Assembly: GCA_947379965.1 (NCBI GenBank)
Contig: CANCPC010000005.1
Coordinates: forward strand, 1 to 56,867
Length of the DNA stretch: 56,867 nucleotides
DNA from: Flavobacteriaceae bacterium
GTDB taxonomy: Bacteria > Bacteroidota > Bacteroidia > Flavobacteriales > Flavobacteriaceae
Direction: 5' to 3'
Of the stretch, positions 26,920 to 33,166 are shown piece after piece. The notes beneath the pieces were generated by a model, which worked only from the letters and a program-made list of their open reading frames with translations, was not told the DNA's origin and did not search any database. Position 1 is the first letter of the stretch. Each line of letters starts with the position of its first letter. The position numbers were made by a program, and so were the translations under genes.

Positions 26920-27504
26920 ATGGCTAATGTTCAACTTCCGGACTCTTTATTGGTAAAAAAATATGTTGAAGGCGATGAAAATGCTTTGAATTTATTGATC
27001 AATAGACATCAATCTAAAATATTCGGTTTTATCTATTCGAAAATTTCAGATAGAGACATTTCAAATGATATATTTCAAGACACTTTTATAAAAGTTATCA
27101 AAACTTTGAAATCACAATCGTATAATGAAGAAGGTAAATTTCTTCCTTGGGTCATGCGAATTGCTCATAATTTGATTATAGATCATTTTAGAAGAAACAA
27201 AAAAATGCCAATGTTTAGAGAAACAGAGGAATTTTCCATTTTTTCGATTATGTCTGATGATTCTCTTACCATCGAAAACAAAATCATTCACGAGCAAGTA
27301 GAATTAGATTTAAAAAAGCTAATCGAAGAACTTCCTGCCGATCAAAAAGAAGTTTTGATGATGCGCATGTATCAAGATATGAGTTTCAAGGAAATTTCAG
27401 AAATTACCGGCGTTAGTATTAATACAGCGTTAGGTAGAATGCGCTACGCTTTGATGAATATGAGAAAAGTGATCGATAAACATCAAATTATTTTGACGAA
27501 TTAA
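26920..27504 (+). CDS. RNA polymerase sigma-70 family factor (ECF type)
   Basis: The 194-aa protein has sigma region 2 (about 22-95: INRHQSKIFGFIYSKI, ISNDIFQDTFIKVIKTL, FLPWVMRIAHNLIIDHFRRNK) and region 4 (about 130-185: IEELPADQKEVLMMRMYQDM, FKEISEITGVSINTALGRMR), joined by a short linker; regions 1 and 3 are absent. It would redirect RNA polymerase to a stress or envelope regulon. No anti-sigma factor or FecR-like gene is next to it; only a 47-aa gene follows 53 nt later. A primary-type promoter precedes it, so its level may be set by housekeeping transcription. Start ATG 26920 with an aaaaggtaata leader. Confidence 0.92.
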   Translation: MANVQLPDSLLVKKYVEGDENALNLLINRHQSKIFGFIYSKISDRDISNDIFQDTFIKVIKTLKSQSYNEEGKFLPWVMRIAHNLIIDHFRRNKKMPMFRETEEFSIFSIMSDDSLTIENKIIHEQVELDLKKLIEELPADQKEVLMMRMYQDMSFKEISEITGVSINTALGRMRYALMNMRKVIDKHQIILTN

Positions 27505-27557
27505 TACTAATTTAGAAATTGCTGCGTTGTAATACTAAATAAAATAATTAGTATTCT

Positions 27558-27701
27558 ATGGCAAAAATTTACTCTAAAAAAACATTAGTTATCCATTCAA
27601 TGAAACCAAAAAAAGAGACGATTTCTTTTTTGTTAAACTACTCAAAAGCATTGAGCATTGTAAAAGTTGACAAAATGAGTTTCGAAATAATAGCTAATTA
27701 A
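27558..27701 (+). CDS. Small 47-aa basic protein downstream of the sigma factor
   Basis: An ATG at 27558 opens a 47-codon frame ending with TAA at 27699. The product begins MAKIYSKKTLVIHSMKPKKE and ends MSFEIIAN. It is basic at the N-terminus, has no signal peptide or cysteine, and is too short for standard ORF callers. It lies 53 nt after the sigma factor stop, on the same strand, and just before a terminator, so cotranscription is likely. I recall similar small proteins next to this sigma factor in relatives but cannot check. It could be a small regulator of the sigma factor or an unrelated conserved peptide. Confidence 0.6.
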   Translation: MAKIYSKKTLVIHSMKPKKETISFLLNYSKALSIVKVDKMSFEIIAN

Positions 27702-27703
27702 GG

Positions 27704-27737
27704 AAACGTCCCGATAGATTTATCGGGACGTTTTCGT
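27704..27737. terminator. Terminator after the sigma factor unit, overlapping the 3' end of nth
   Basis: A perfect 13-bp stem (27704-27716 with 27721-27733, core acgtcccgata) has a 4-nt loop and is followed by T-rich sequence. The nth stop codon (27720-27722) lies in the loop and right arm, so the final nth codons form half of the hairpin. Confidence 0.85.
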
Positions 27738-28379
27738 TTTATATTCGTCCAAAACCTTTTTTCTACCAACCGTTTTGGTAATAATATCCTTTTCTAAATC
27801 CCAACCACGAGCAGGAGAATATTCGCGTCCATACCAAATTATTTGCAAATGCAAATCATTCCAAATTTCCATCGGAAAAATGCGTTTGGCATCCTTTTCG
27901 GTTTGTACCACATTTTTGCCATTCGATAAATTCCATCGAAACATCAATCGGTGAATATGTGTATCAACCGGAAAAGCAGGAACGCCAAAGGCTTGTGACA
28001 TCACAACACTCGCCGTTTTATGCCCCACAGCTGGTAATTCCTCTAAACTTTCGAAACTTTGAGGAACTTTGCCACCGTGTTTGTCAATCAAAATATGCGA
28101 TAAACCATGAATTCCTTTCGATTTCATCGGTGATAAACCACACGGGCGTATGATGTCTTTGATCTCTTCGACGCTCATTTTTATCATATCATACGGATTA
28201 TCTGCCTTAGCAAAAAGCAAAGGTGTAATTTGATTCACCCTAACATCCGTGCACTGTGCCGAGAGTAAAACAGCAATCAGCAACGTATACGGATCCTTAT
28301 GATTCAACGGAATCGGGATTTCGGGATACAATTCTTTTAACGTATTAATAACAAATGTTACACGCTCGGATTTCGTCAT
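27720..28379 (-). CDS. nth: Endonuclease III-family DNA glycosylase lacking the 4Fe-4S cluster
   Basis: The 219-aa protein is a HhH-GPD base-excision glycosylase/AP lyase for oxidised pyrimidines. The hairpin and catalytic segment LPAVGHKTASVV holds Lys121 (E. coli Lys120), and PVDTHIHR holds Asp139 (E. coli Asp138). The N-terminal LLSAQCTD motif is present. The C-terminal Cys-x6-Cys-x2-Cys-x5-Cys ligand set of classical Nth is missing: the equivalent stretch reads WYGREYSPARGWDLEKD and the only cysteines are 43 and 80. The core should be active without the iron-sulfur cluster. It is divergent from a peroxiredoxin gene across a 216-nt gap. ATG start. Confidence 0.9.
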   Translation of the reverse strand: MTKSERVTFVINTLKELYPEIPIPLNHKDPYTLLIAVLLSAQCTDVRVNQITPLLFAKADNPYDMIKMSVEEIKDIIRPCGLSPMKSKGIHGLSHILIDKHGGKVPQSFESLEELPAVGHKTASVVMSQAFGVPAFPVDTHIHRLMFRWNLSNGKNVVQTEKDAKRIFPMEIWNDLHLQIIWYGREYSPARGWDLEKDIITKTVGRKKVLDEYKTKTSR

Positions 28380-28424
28380 TTTTTACTAAATTTGAATTGT
28401 AAAAATACTATAATTTCTATTATG

Positions 28425-28567
28425 TGCCTAATCCAGCTTTCCGTTGCAACTCCTCGTTTTCCATGCTTTTTTTCTAGGCAATAGCAAGAGCTTCCTTTGG
28501 TCGCTTTGCTATTTCAAGAAAAAACAGCTTCAAAAACTGCGGGGTTTTCACTTCAATCTGGGGCAAA
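28425..28567. repeat. GC-richer intergenic element with central hairpin, copy A
   Basis: The gap between nth and the peroxiredoxin gene contains a block starting gctttccgttgcaactcct and ending ttttcacttcaatctggggc, with an imperfect hairpin in the centre (atagcaagagc ... gctttgctat, about 28480-28512). Its composition differs from the AT-rich neighbourhood and it has no convincing reading frame. A block with the same start logic (ctttccgctgctatccc) lies at 56327-56403. Both look like members of one dispersed Flavobacterium element. Confidence 0.5.
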
Positions 28568-28595
28568 CACGATATCTAAAACCTAACACCCAATT

Positions 28596-29048
28596 ATGAC
28601 AACATTAAAAAAAGGCGACAAAGCTCCCCAATTTTCAGGATTAGATCAAGACGGAAAATCCCATCAATTAGCGGATTATAAAGGAAAAAAATTAGTGGTT
28701 TTCTTTTATCCAAAAGCAAATACTCCAGGATGCACCGCCGAAGCTTGCGATTTGAGAGATAATTTCGAGCGTTTTCAAGCCAATAATTATGAACTTTTAG
28801 GCGTAAGTGCCGATGCAGCAAAAGCTCAAGCCAAATTCAAGGAAAAATATAGTTTTCCCTTTCCATTATTGGCAGACGAAGACAAATCGGTAATTCAAGC
28901 TTTTGGAGTTTGGGGACCAAAGAAATTTATGGGAAAAGAATACGACGGTATCCATAGAACCACTTTTGTAATCGACGAAAACGGAATTATCGACGAAGTA
29001 ATTTCGGAGGTAAAAACCAAGGCTCACGCTGCACAGATATTGAAATAA
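28596..29048 (+). CDS. bcp: Thioredoxin-dependent thiol peroxidase (Bcp/PrxQ type)
   Basis: The 150-aa cytoplasmic peroxiredoxin reduces hydrogen peroxide and organic hydroperoxides using thioredoxin. The PNTPGCT-like motif is here KANTPGCTAEACDLRDN, with peroxidatic Cys46 and resolving Cys51 five residues later, the PrxQ arrangement. FFYPKA, LLADED and the late RTTFVIDENGII segment are all in place, and length matches the family. It is divergent from nth; a terminator follows. ATG start. Confidence 0.95.
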   Translation: MTTLKKGDKAPQFSGLDQDGKSHQLADYKGKKLVVFFYPKANTPGCTAEACDLRDNFERFQANNYELLGVSADAAKAQAKFKEKYSFPFPLLADEDKSVIQAFGVWGPKKFMGKEYDGIHRTTFVIDENGIIDEVISEVKTKAHAAQILK

Positions 29049-29090
29049 TTTAATTGTCAATATTTAGAACTATCACTTTTAATAAAATTT

Positions 29091-29168
29091 ATTTTGTCAT
29101 TCTGAGGAACGAAGAATCATATTATTTGAATAACTAATGTAATTTTTCCTATTTTGAAATGACAAAAT
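29091..29168. repeat. Intergenic element bounded by 11-bp inverted repeats
   Basis: attttgtcatt (29091-29101) and its exact complement aatgacaaaat (29158-29168) enclose about 56 nt containing ctgaggaacgaagaatc. The same internal phrase recurs as a dispersed intergenic repeat in Bacteroidota genomes. It lies between the peroxiredoxin stop and the following terminator and has no coding potential. Confidence 0.5.
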
Positions 29169-29204
29169 TCATTTGTATTACTAAAGAAAACACAAAATTT
29201 AAAT

Positions 29205-29239
29205 AAAAAATGCCGATAAAAATTTTATCGGCATTTTTT
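29205..29239. terminator. Bidirectional terminator between bcp and the 486-aa conserved gene
   Basis: tgccgataaaa (29211-29221) pairs with ttttatcggca (29223-29233), flanked by an A-run and a T-run. It is placed to end both converging genes. Confidence 0.85.
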
Positions 29240-29259
29240 ATTAAGCTATTTAGTTGAAA

Positions 29260-30720
29260 CTAATTCTTTTTTTCAAATAATCGATCTGGACGGTATCCAA
29301 AAAGCTGATGTGTTTTTATTATTTCTGCAACACCAATAGGTAGCATTGTTTCCCATCCGGACTTACTTTCACTAATCATTTTCAAAACTTCTCGAGAGAA
29401 TACTTCTAGATTTTTTGGATTAAAGTTAGTGATATCAACTACTTTTCCATTGAATTTGAAAAATTTATATAATTCTTTCATTCTTGGGTGAACTCTCAAT
29501 GTCTCTGAATTCATGATTTCACCCTTTTCATCAAGCATTGGATATAAATATACTTTCATATCCCGAAAGAATAATTTTCCGAAAGCTTCCAAAATTCCAC
29601 CACTTAGATGTCGATAGTATTTTTCATCAAAAATGTCGACTAAATTATTTACACCCATTGCTAATCCCATTCTAGCTTTCGTATACTTCGAGAAGTATTC
29701 AACCACTCTATAATATTCTTGAAAATTCGAAATCATTACCGTCTGTCCAAGTGAACAAAGAAGTTCGGCTCGATCCATAAAATCACGCTCGTCAATTTCA
29801 CCATCCGAACGCAAGTTAGATAAAGTAATTTCGAAAATCACCAAGGTATTATCTGGATTCACTTTATTTTCGTTCAAAAACATTTTTAGAGATTCCTCAT
29901 ACATATCCATATTTACTTTTGTCACAGGGCGGAAACTCCCTCTTAAAGCAAGTATATTTTTTTTATATAAAATGGCGGCAGGAAGAATGTTTCTACCTTG
30001 AGGGTCAAATATTACGGCATCTGTCATTCCGTTTTTTACTAATTGTAAACTCATCAAGCGATTGTCTACTTGTGCAAAACGAGGTCCTGAAAAATTTATT
30101 GTATCTATTTCTAATTGGTCTTTGTCTAAATGATCATATAAATATCGCAACAAACGTTTTGGATCATTATTTTTATAATATGCACCATAAATTAAATTTA
30201 CACCAAGAACACCAAGGGTTTCTTGTTGAAGTCGAACATCGGTTTCTTTAAAACGAATATGAAGAATAATATCGTTGTATTCTTCGTTAGGCTCTATTTG
30301 GTAACGAATTCCAACCCATCCATGGCCTTTAAACTGTTTTGCAAAGTCAATGGTAGCTACGGTATTTGCATAACTAAAAAACATTTTGTTAGGATGTTTT
30401 TCTCTACTTAATCTTTTTTCAATTAGTTCTACTTCATGAGAAAGCATTTTTTTAAGTCGGCTTTCAGTAACATATCTCCCATCTTCTTCAACTCCATAAA
30501 TAACATCGCTAAAGTCTTTGTCATAAGCAGAAGTTGCTTTTGCTATTGTCCCTGATGATCCACCTGCTCTAAAAAAATGTCTTACAGTTTCTTGCCCCGC
30601 ACCAATTTCGGCAAAAGTTCCGTAAATGTTTTCGTTTAAATTGATTCGAAGCGCTTTGTCTTTTATAGAAGGAATTTGTTCGATGACTTTGTCACCTTTC
30701 AATTTTATTTCTGTATCCAT
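29260..30720 (-). CDS. Conserved 486-aa protein of unknown function
   Basis: A soluble protein with no signal peptide or membrane segment. Homologous-looking proteins in Bacteroidota are recalled under misleading names such as nicotinate-nucleotide adenylyltransferase, but the HxGH and ISSTxxR motifs of that family are absent. Visible conserved-looking blocks are AEIGAGQETVRHFFRAGG (about 37-54), MFFSYANTVATIDF, GWVGIRYQ, RLQQETLGVLGVNLIYGA, DAVIFDPQGRNILPAAILYK and a C-terminal GWETMLPIGVAEIIKTH. The mid-part may form a Rossmann-like alpha/beta core (TLVIFEITLSNLRSDGEID). It faces divergently an MBL hydrolase gene. ATG start. No function is proposed. Confidence 0.7.
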   Translation of the reverse strand: MDTEIKLKGDKVIEQIPSIKDKALRINLNENIYGTFAEIGAGQETVRHFFRAGGSSGTIAKATSAYDKDFSDVIYGVEEDGRYVTESRLKKMLSHEVELIEKRLSREKHPNKMFFSYANTVATIDFAKQFKGHGWVGIRYQIEPNEEYNDIILHIRFKETDVRLQQETLGVLGVNLIYGAYYKNNDPKRLLRYLYDHLDKDQLEIDTINFSGPRFAQVDNRLMSLQLVKNGMTDAVIFDPQGRNILPAAILYKKNILALRGSFRPVTKVNMDMYEESLKMFLNENKVNPDNTLVIFEITLSNLRSDGEIDERDFMDRAELLCSLGQTVMISNFQEYYRVVEYFSKYTKARMGLAMGVNNLVDIFDEKYYRHLSGGILEAFGKLFFRDMKVYLYPMLDEKGEIMNSETLRVHPRMKELYKFFKFNGKVVDITNFNPKNLEVFSREVLKMISESKSGWETMLPIGVAEIIKTHQLFGYRPDRLFEKKN

Positions 30721-30747
30721 ATTATTTAGATAGGAGTAGTTTTATTG

Positions 30748-30755
30748 CAAAGTTA
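30748..30755 (-). promoter_or_regulatory. -7 element (TAACTTTG) for the 486-aa conserved gene
   Basis: Minus-strand TAACTTTG, 27 nt before the ATG at 30720; identical to the box before uvrA. No -33 TTG at standard distance. Confidence 0.45.
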
Positions 30756-30790
30756 ATTAAATAGGTTTCTAATTAAAAGAGATTTAATTC

Positions 30791-30798
30791 TATTTTTG
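30791..30798 (+). promoter_or_regulatory. -7 element (TATTTTTG) for the MBL hydrolase gene
   Basis: TATTTTTG lies 27 nt before the ATG at 30826; no -33 TTG is found at 17-23 nt. Confidence 0.45.
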
Positions 30799-30825
30799 TA
30801 AAATAATTTACAAAAACCGTGCTAA

Positions 30826-31590
30826 ATGAATGTGTATTTTTTAGGAACAGGTACTTCACAAGGAATTCCTGTCATTGGAAGCAATCATTCGGTATGTCAA
30901 AGTGCCGATTTAAAAGATAAAAGGCTTCGGGTTTCTATTTGGATTACATGGGACTATTATTCTTTTGTAATTGATTGTGGTCCTGATTTTAGACAACAAA
31001 TGCTTACTTCAAATTGTCAAAAAGTAGACGGAATTTTGTATACACATGAACATTCGGATCATACTGCCGGATTAGATGATATTCGGCCTTTTAATTTTAG
31101 ACAAGGTGAAATTCCAATTTATGCTCACAAACGGGTTATCGAAAATCTTAAAAAACGATTTGATTATATTTTTGAAACTGAAAATAAATATCCGGGTGCA
31201 CCTGCTGTAAAAACAATTGAAGTGGTCAATAATCATCCTTTTTTAATTGGGAATAAAAAAGCAATTCCAATAAATGTTATGCATGGAAACTTGCAAGTTT
31301 TTGGGTATCGTATTGATGATTTTGCTTATTTAACTGATGTAAAAACTGTCGAAAAAGATGAAATAAACAAATTGAAAAATTTAAAAGTTTTGGTTGTAAA
31401 TGCTTTGCGAGAAGAACCTCATAAAACCCATTTTAATATGGAAGAAGCTTTAGATTTTATAAATTTGGTTCAACCTGAAACAGCTTATTTAACTCACGTT
31501 AGTCATATTTTGGGTTTTCATGAAGATGTACAACAAAAATTGCCGAAGAACGTTTATTTGGCTTATGACAATTTAGAAATTAAAATTTAA
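30826..31590 (+). CDS. MBL-fold metal-dependent hydrolase, PhnP-like
   Basis: The 254-aa protein has the metallo-beta-lactamase fold: N-terminal FLGTGTSQGIPVIG, metal motif THEHSDH (His74, His76, Asp78, His79), a later VMHGN, LTDV and the final LTHVSH histidine motif. The GTGTSQGIP start resembles the PhnP and lipoate-associated group, which hydrolyse phosphodiesters such as cyclic ribose phosphates. No phosphonate (phn) genes are nearby, so the substrate is open. Cytoplasmic, ATG start. A small membrane-anchored protein follows after 13 nt and is probably cotranscribed. Confidence 0.85.
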   Translation: MNVYFLGTGTSQGIPVIGSNHSVCQSADLKDKRLRVSIWITWDYYSFVIDCGPDFRQQMLTSNCQKVDGILYTHEHSDHTAGLDDIRPFNFRQGEIPIYAHKRVIENLKKRFDYIFETENKYPGAPAVKTIEVVNNHPFLIGNKKAIPINVMHGNLQVFGYRIDDFAYLTDVKTVEKDEINKLKNLKVLVVNALREEPHKTHFNMEEALDFINLVQPETAYLTHVSHILGFHEDVQQKLPKNVYLAYDNLEIKI

Positions 31591-31603
31591 TATTTTTTAT
31601 ATA

Positions 31604-32104
31604 ATGAAAAAATCGTTACTGCTTTATCTCTTTATTCTTGTTTTGCTTTTAAATGTTTTTACCTATAAATATTTTAGCGGAGAATTGGACTTTGAAAAAA
31701 ATAAATCTGAAACAATTGAAAAAAGATTAAAAGATAGTCTTCTATCTACAACAAATAAACTGAGAGATGCCAATTATTTTTCTTTGGAAAATAATGAAAA
31801 TGCACAGAATTATTTCAACCCTGAAACTGCAAAAAAAACGATACAAATTGAGAAATTAGTTCCTTTAGTTACTGAAAAATTAATGGAATTGAATGCGAAT
31901 CCAAAAGGGAATCCTTACACGGGTCAAGACAAAATAGGATCTAATAAATTCATTATCAATAAAGTGAAAATTCTAAATCATCGTTGGATTATTGCCGATT
32001 TTAGCGATGGCGAATATTGGGGCGAAGTATTATTGAAGTATTTTGTAAACGAGGACGAAACTGTTTCTTTCGAAACCATTCAGTCTTTTATTTACCAAAA
32101 GTAA
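31604..32104 (+). CDS. Membrane-anchored hypothetical protein (166 aa)
   Basis: One N-terminal hydrophobic helix (about residues 4-22, SLLLYLFILVLLLNVFTY) is followed by a charged, coiled-coil-prone stretch (about 28-60) and a compact C-terminal domain with KVKILNHRWIIADFSDGEYWGEVLLKYF. No lipobox or known catalytic motif. It looks like an inner-membrane protein with a periplasmic domain. It starts 13 nt after the MBL hydrolase. Its stop codon abuts, with no spacer, the stop codon of the converging esterase gene. Not recognised as a named family. Confidence 0.7.
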   Translation: MKKSLLLYLFILVLLLNVFTYKYFSGELDFEKNKSETIEKRLKDSLLSTTNKLRDANYFSLENNENAQNYFNPETAKKTIQIEKLVPLVTEKLMELNANPKGNPYTGQDKIGSNKFIINKVKILNHRWIIADFSDGEYWGEVLLKYFVNEDETVSFETIQSFIYQK

Positions 32105-32752
32105 TTATTTCTTCACAAGCCAATTTTTAAAATCATAAAAGTTTTGAGGTGAAACTCCGTGACCAATTGGGTATTCCTTATACGTAATTTTTATTCCTAA
32201 TTTTTCTAAAAAAGGTTTTGCTTTTCGTCCCCAATCTACCGGAATTACTTGATCTACTGTTCCATGTGATGTGAAAAAATTAAGATTGTCGAAAGAATTT
32301 TTTAGATAGTTTTCATCTAATATTTCGGTGTTGATATAACCGCTTAATGCAACAACTTGTTGCACTTTTTCTGGATACGAAAGCGCTACGGCATAACTTA
32401 AAATAGTACCTTGGCTGAATCCAATTAAAGTTATATTTTTATAATCTATTGGAAAACTAACAATCAGTTCATCTATAAATTTAGCAATTAAATCTCTAGA
32501 AACTCTCGCTTGTTCATTATCTGAAAACTTGTTTTGATCCGCATCAAAATTGATAGCGTACCAAGCGTAACTTCCGTATGACAAATCATAAGGAGCACGA
32601 GCCGAAATGATATAATATTCCTCAGGAATTTCTGTTGCAAAAGAAAACAAATCTTGTTCATTGCTACCATAACCGTGCAATAATAGCAAAAGAGGGTTTT
32701 TGTCAAGCTTTATTTTTGGTTCTCTTACAAGATATTCTAGGGATAATTTCAT
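32105..32752 (-). CDS. Alpha/beta hydrolase, phospholipase/carboxylesterase type
   Basis: The 215-aa enzyme fits the small cytosolic carboxylesterase family: LLLLHGYGSNEQD oxyanion region, nucleophile elbow IGFSQGT (serine at about residue 112), acid in SHGTVDQVIPV and histidine in IGHGVSPQ. The family hydrolyses short acyl esters or thioesters; the physiological substrate is not evident. The ATG at 32752 (MKLSLEYLVRE) is preferred over a TTG five codons upstream. It closes a minus-strand group with a small membrane protein, a dihydroorotase-like protein and a BatA/VWA protein; the gap to the upstream gene is 74 nt. Confidence 0.85.
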   Translation of the reverse strand: MKLSLEYLVREPKIKLDKNPLLLLLHGYGSNEQDLFSFATEIPEEYYIISARAPYDLSYGSYAWYAINFDADQNKFSDNEQARVSRDLIAKFIDELIVSFPIDYKNITLIGFSQGTILSYAVALSYPEKVQQVVALSGYINTEILDENYLKNSFDNLNFFTSHGTVDQVIPVDWGRKAKPFLEKLGIKITYKEYPIGHGVSPQNFYDFKNWLVKK

Positions 32753-32826
32753 AGCTATTATTTTCAAAAACCTTTGTTAAATTTTTAAACTTTGACAAAG
32801 ATTAAAATAGGTTTAGTGTTTGAATT

Positions 32827-33156
32827 TTATGAGATAGTTTTAAACCATTTTTGAAAAAAATTCCCCAATAAAGGAATTGGTTTCGTTTCTCCGTTTATGG
32901 CACCAAAAATCGCGTAGGTCCATAAAACAGATAGAGAAATCCACATTGAAATTGTTATCATAGGACTATCGAAATTGCTTATGATTAGTCCTAAAGAAAT
33001 AAAAGTGATCGATAAACCTAGTGCTTGACGAATGTGAAAAGAAGCATACGAATTTTTATCTTCACCACTATTCATAGACATAGCTATAAAAACACCGATG
33101 ATTAAAATATAACTTGTTATTGCTGCTGTTTTCCCTTGTTCAATGTTGTTATTCAT
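32827..33156 (-). CDS. Small multi-spanning membrane protein (DUF4870-like)
   Basis: The 109-aa protein has three to four hydrophobic stretches (about 12-28, 44-61, 66-88) and a conserved-looking SYASFHIRQALGLSI motif typical of DUF4870/Tic20-like small membrane proteins, which Bacteroidota annotation often calls import component protein. No catalytic residues. It starts 10 nt after the dihydroorotase-like gene and so is in the same transcript. Function unknown. Confidence 0.7.
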   Translation of the reverse strand: MNNNIEQGKTAAITSYILIIGVFIAMSMNSGEDKNSYASFHIRQALGLSITFISLGLIISNFDSPMITISMWISLSVLWTYAIFGAINGETKPIPLLGNFFQKWFKTIS

Positions 33157-33166
33157 AATGTACTAT

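Noticed and set aside
29260..30720. Annotation as nicotinate-nucleotide adenylyltransferase
   Set aside because: The nucleotidyltransferase HxGH and ISSTxxR motifs are absent and the length is more than twice that of NadD.
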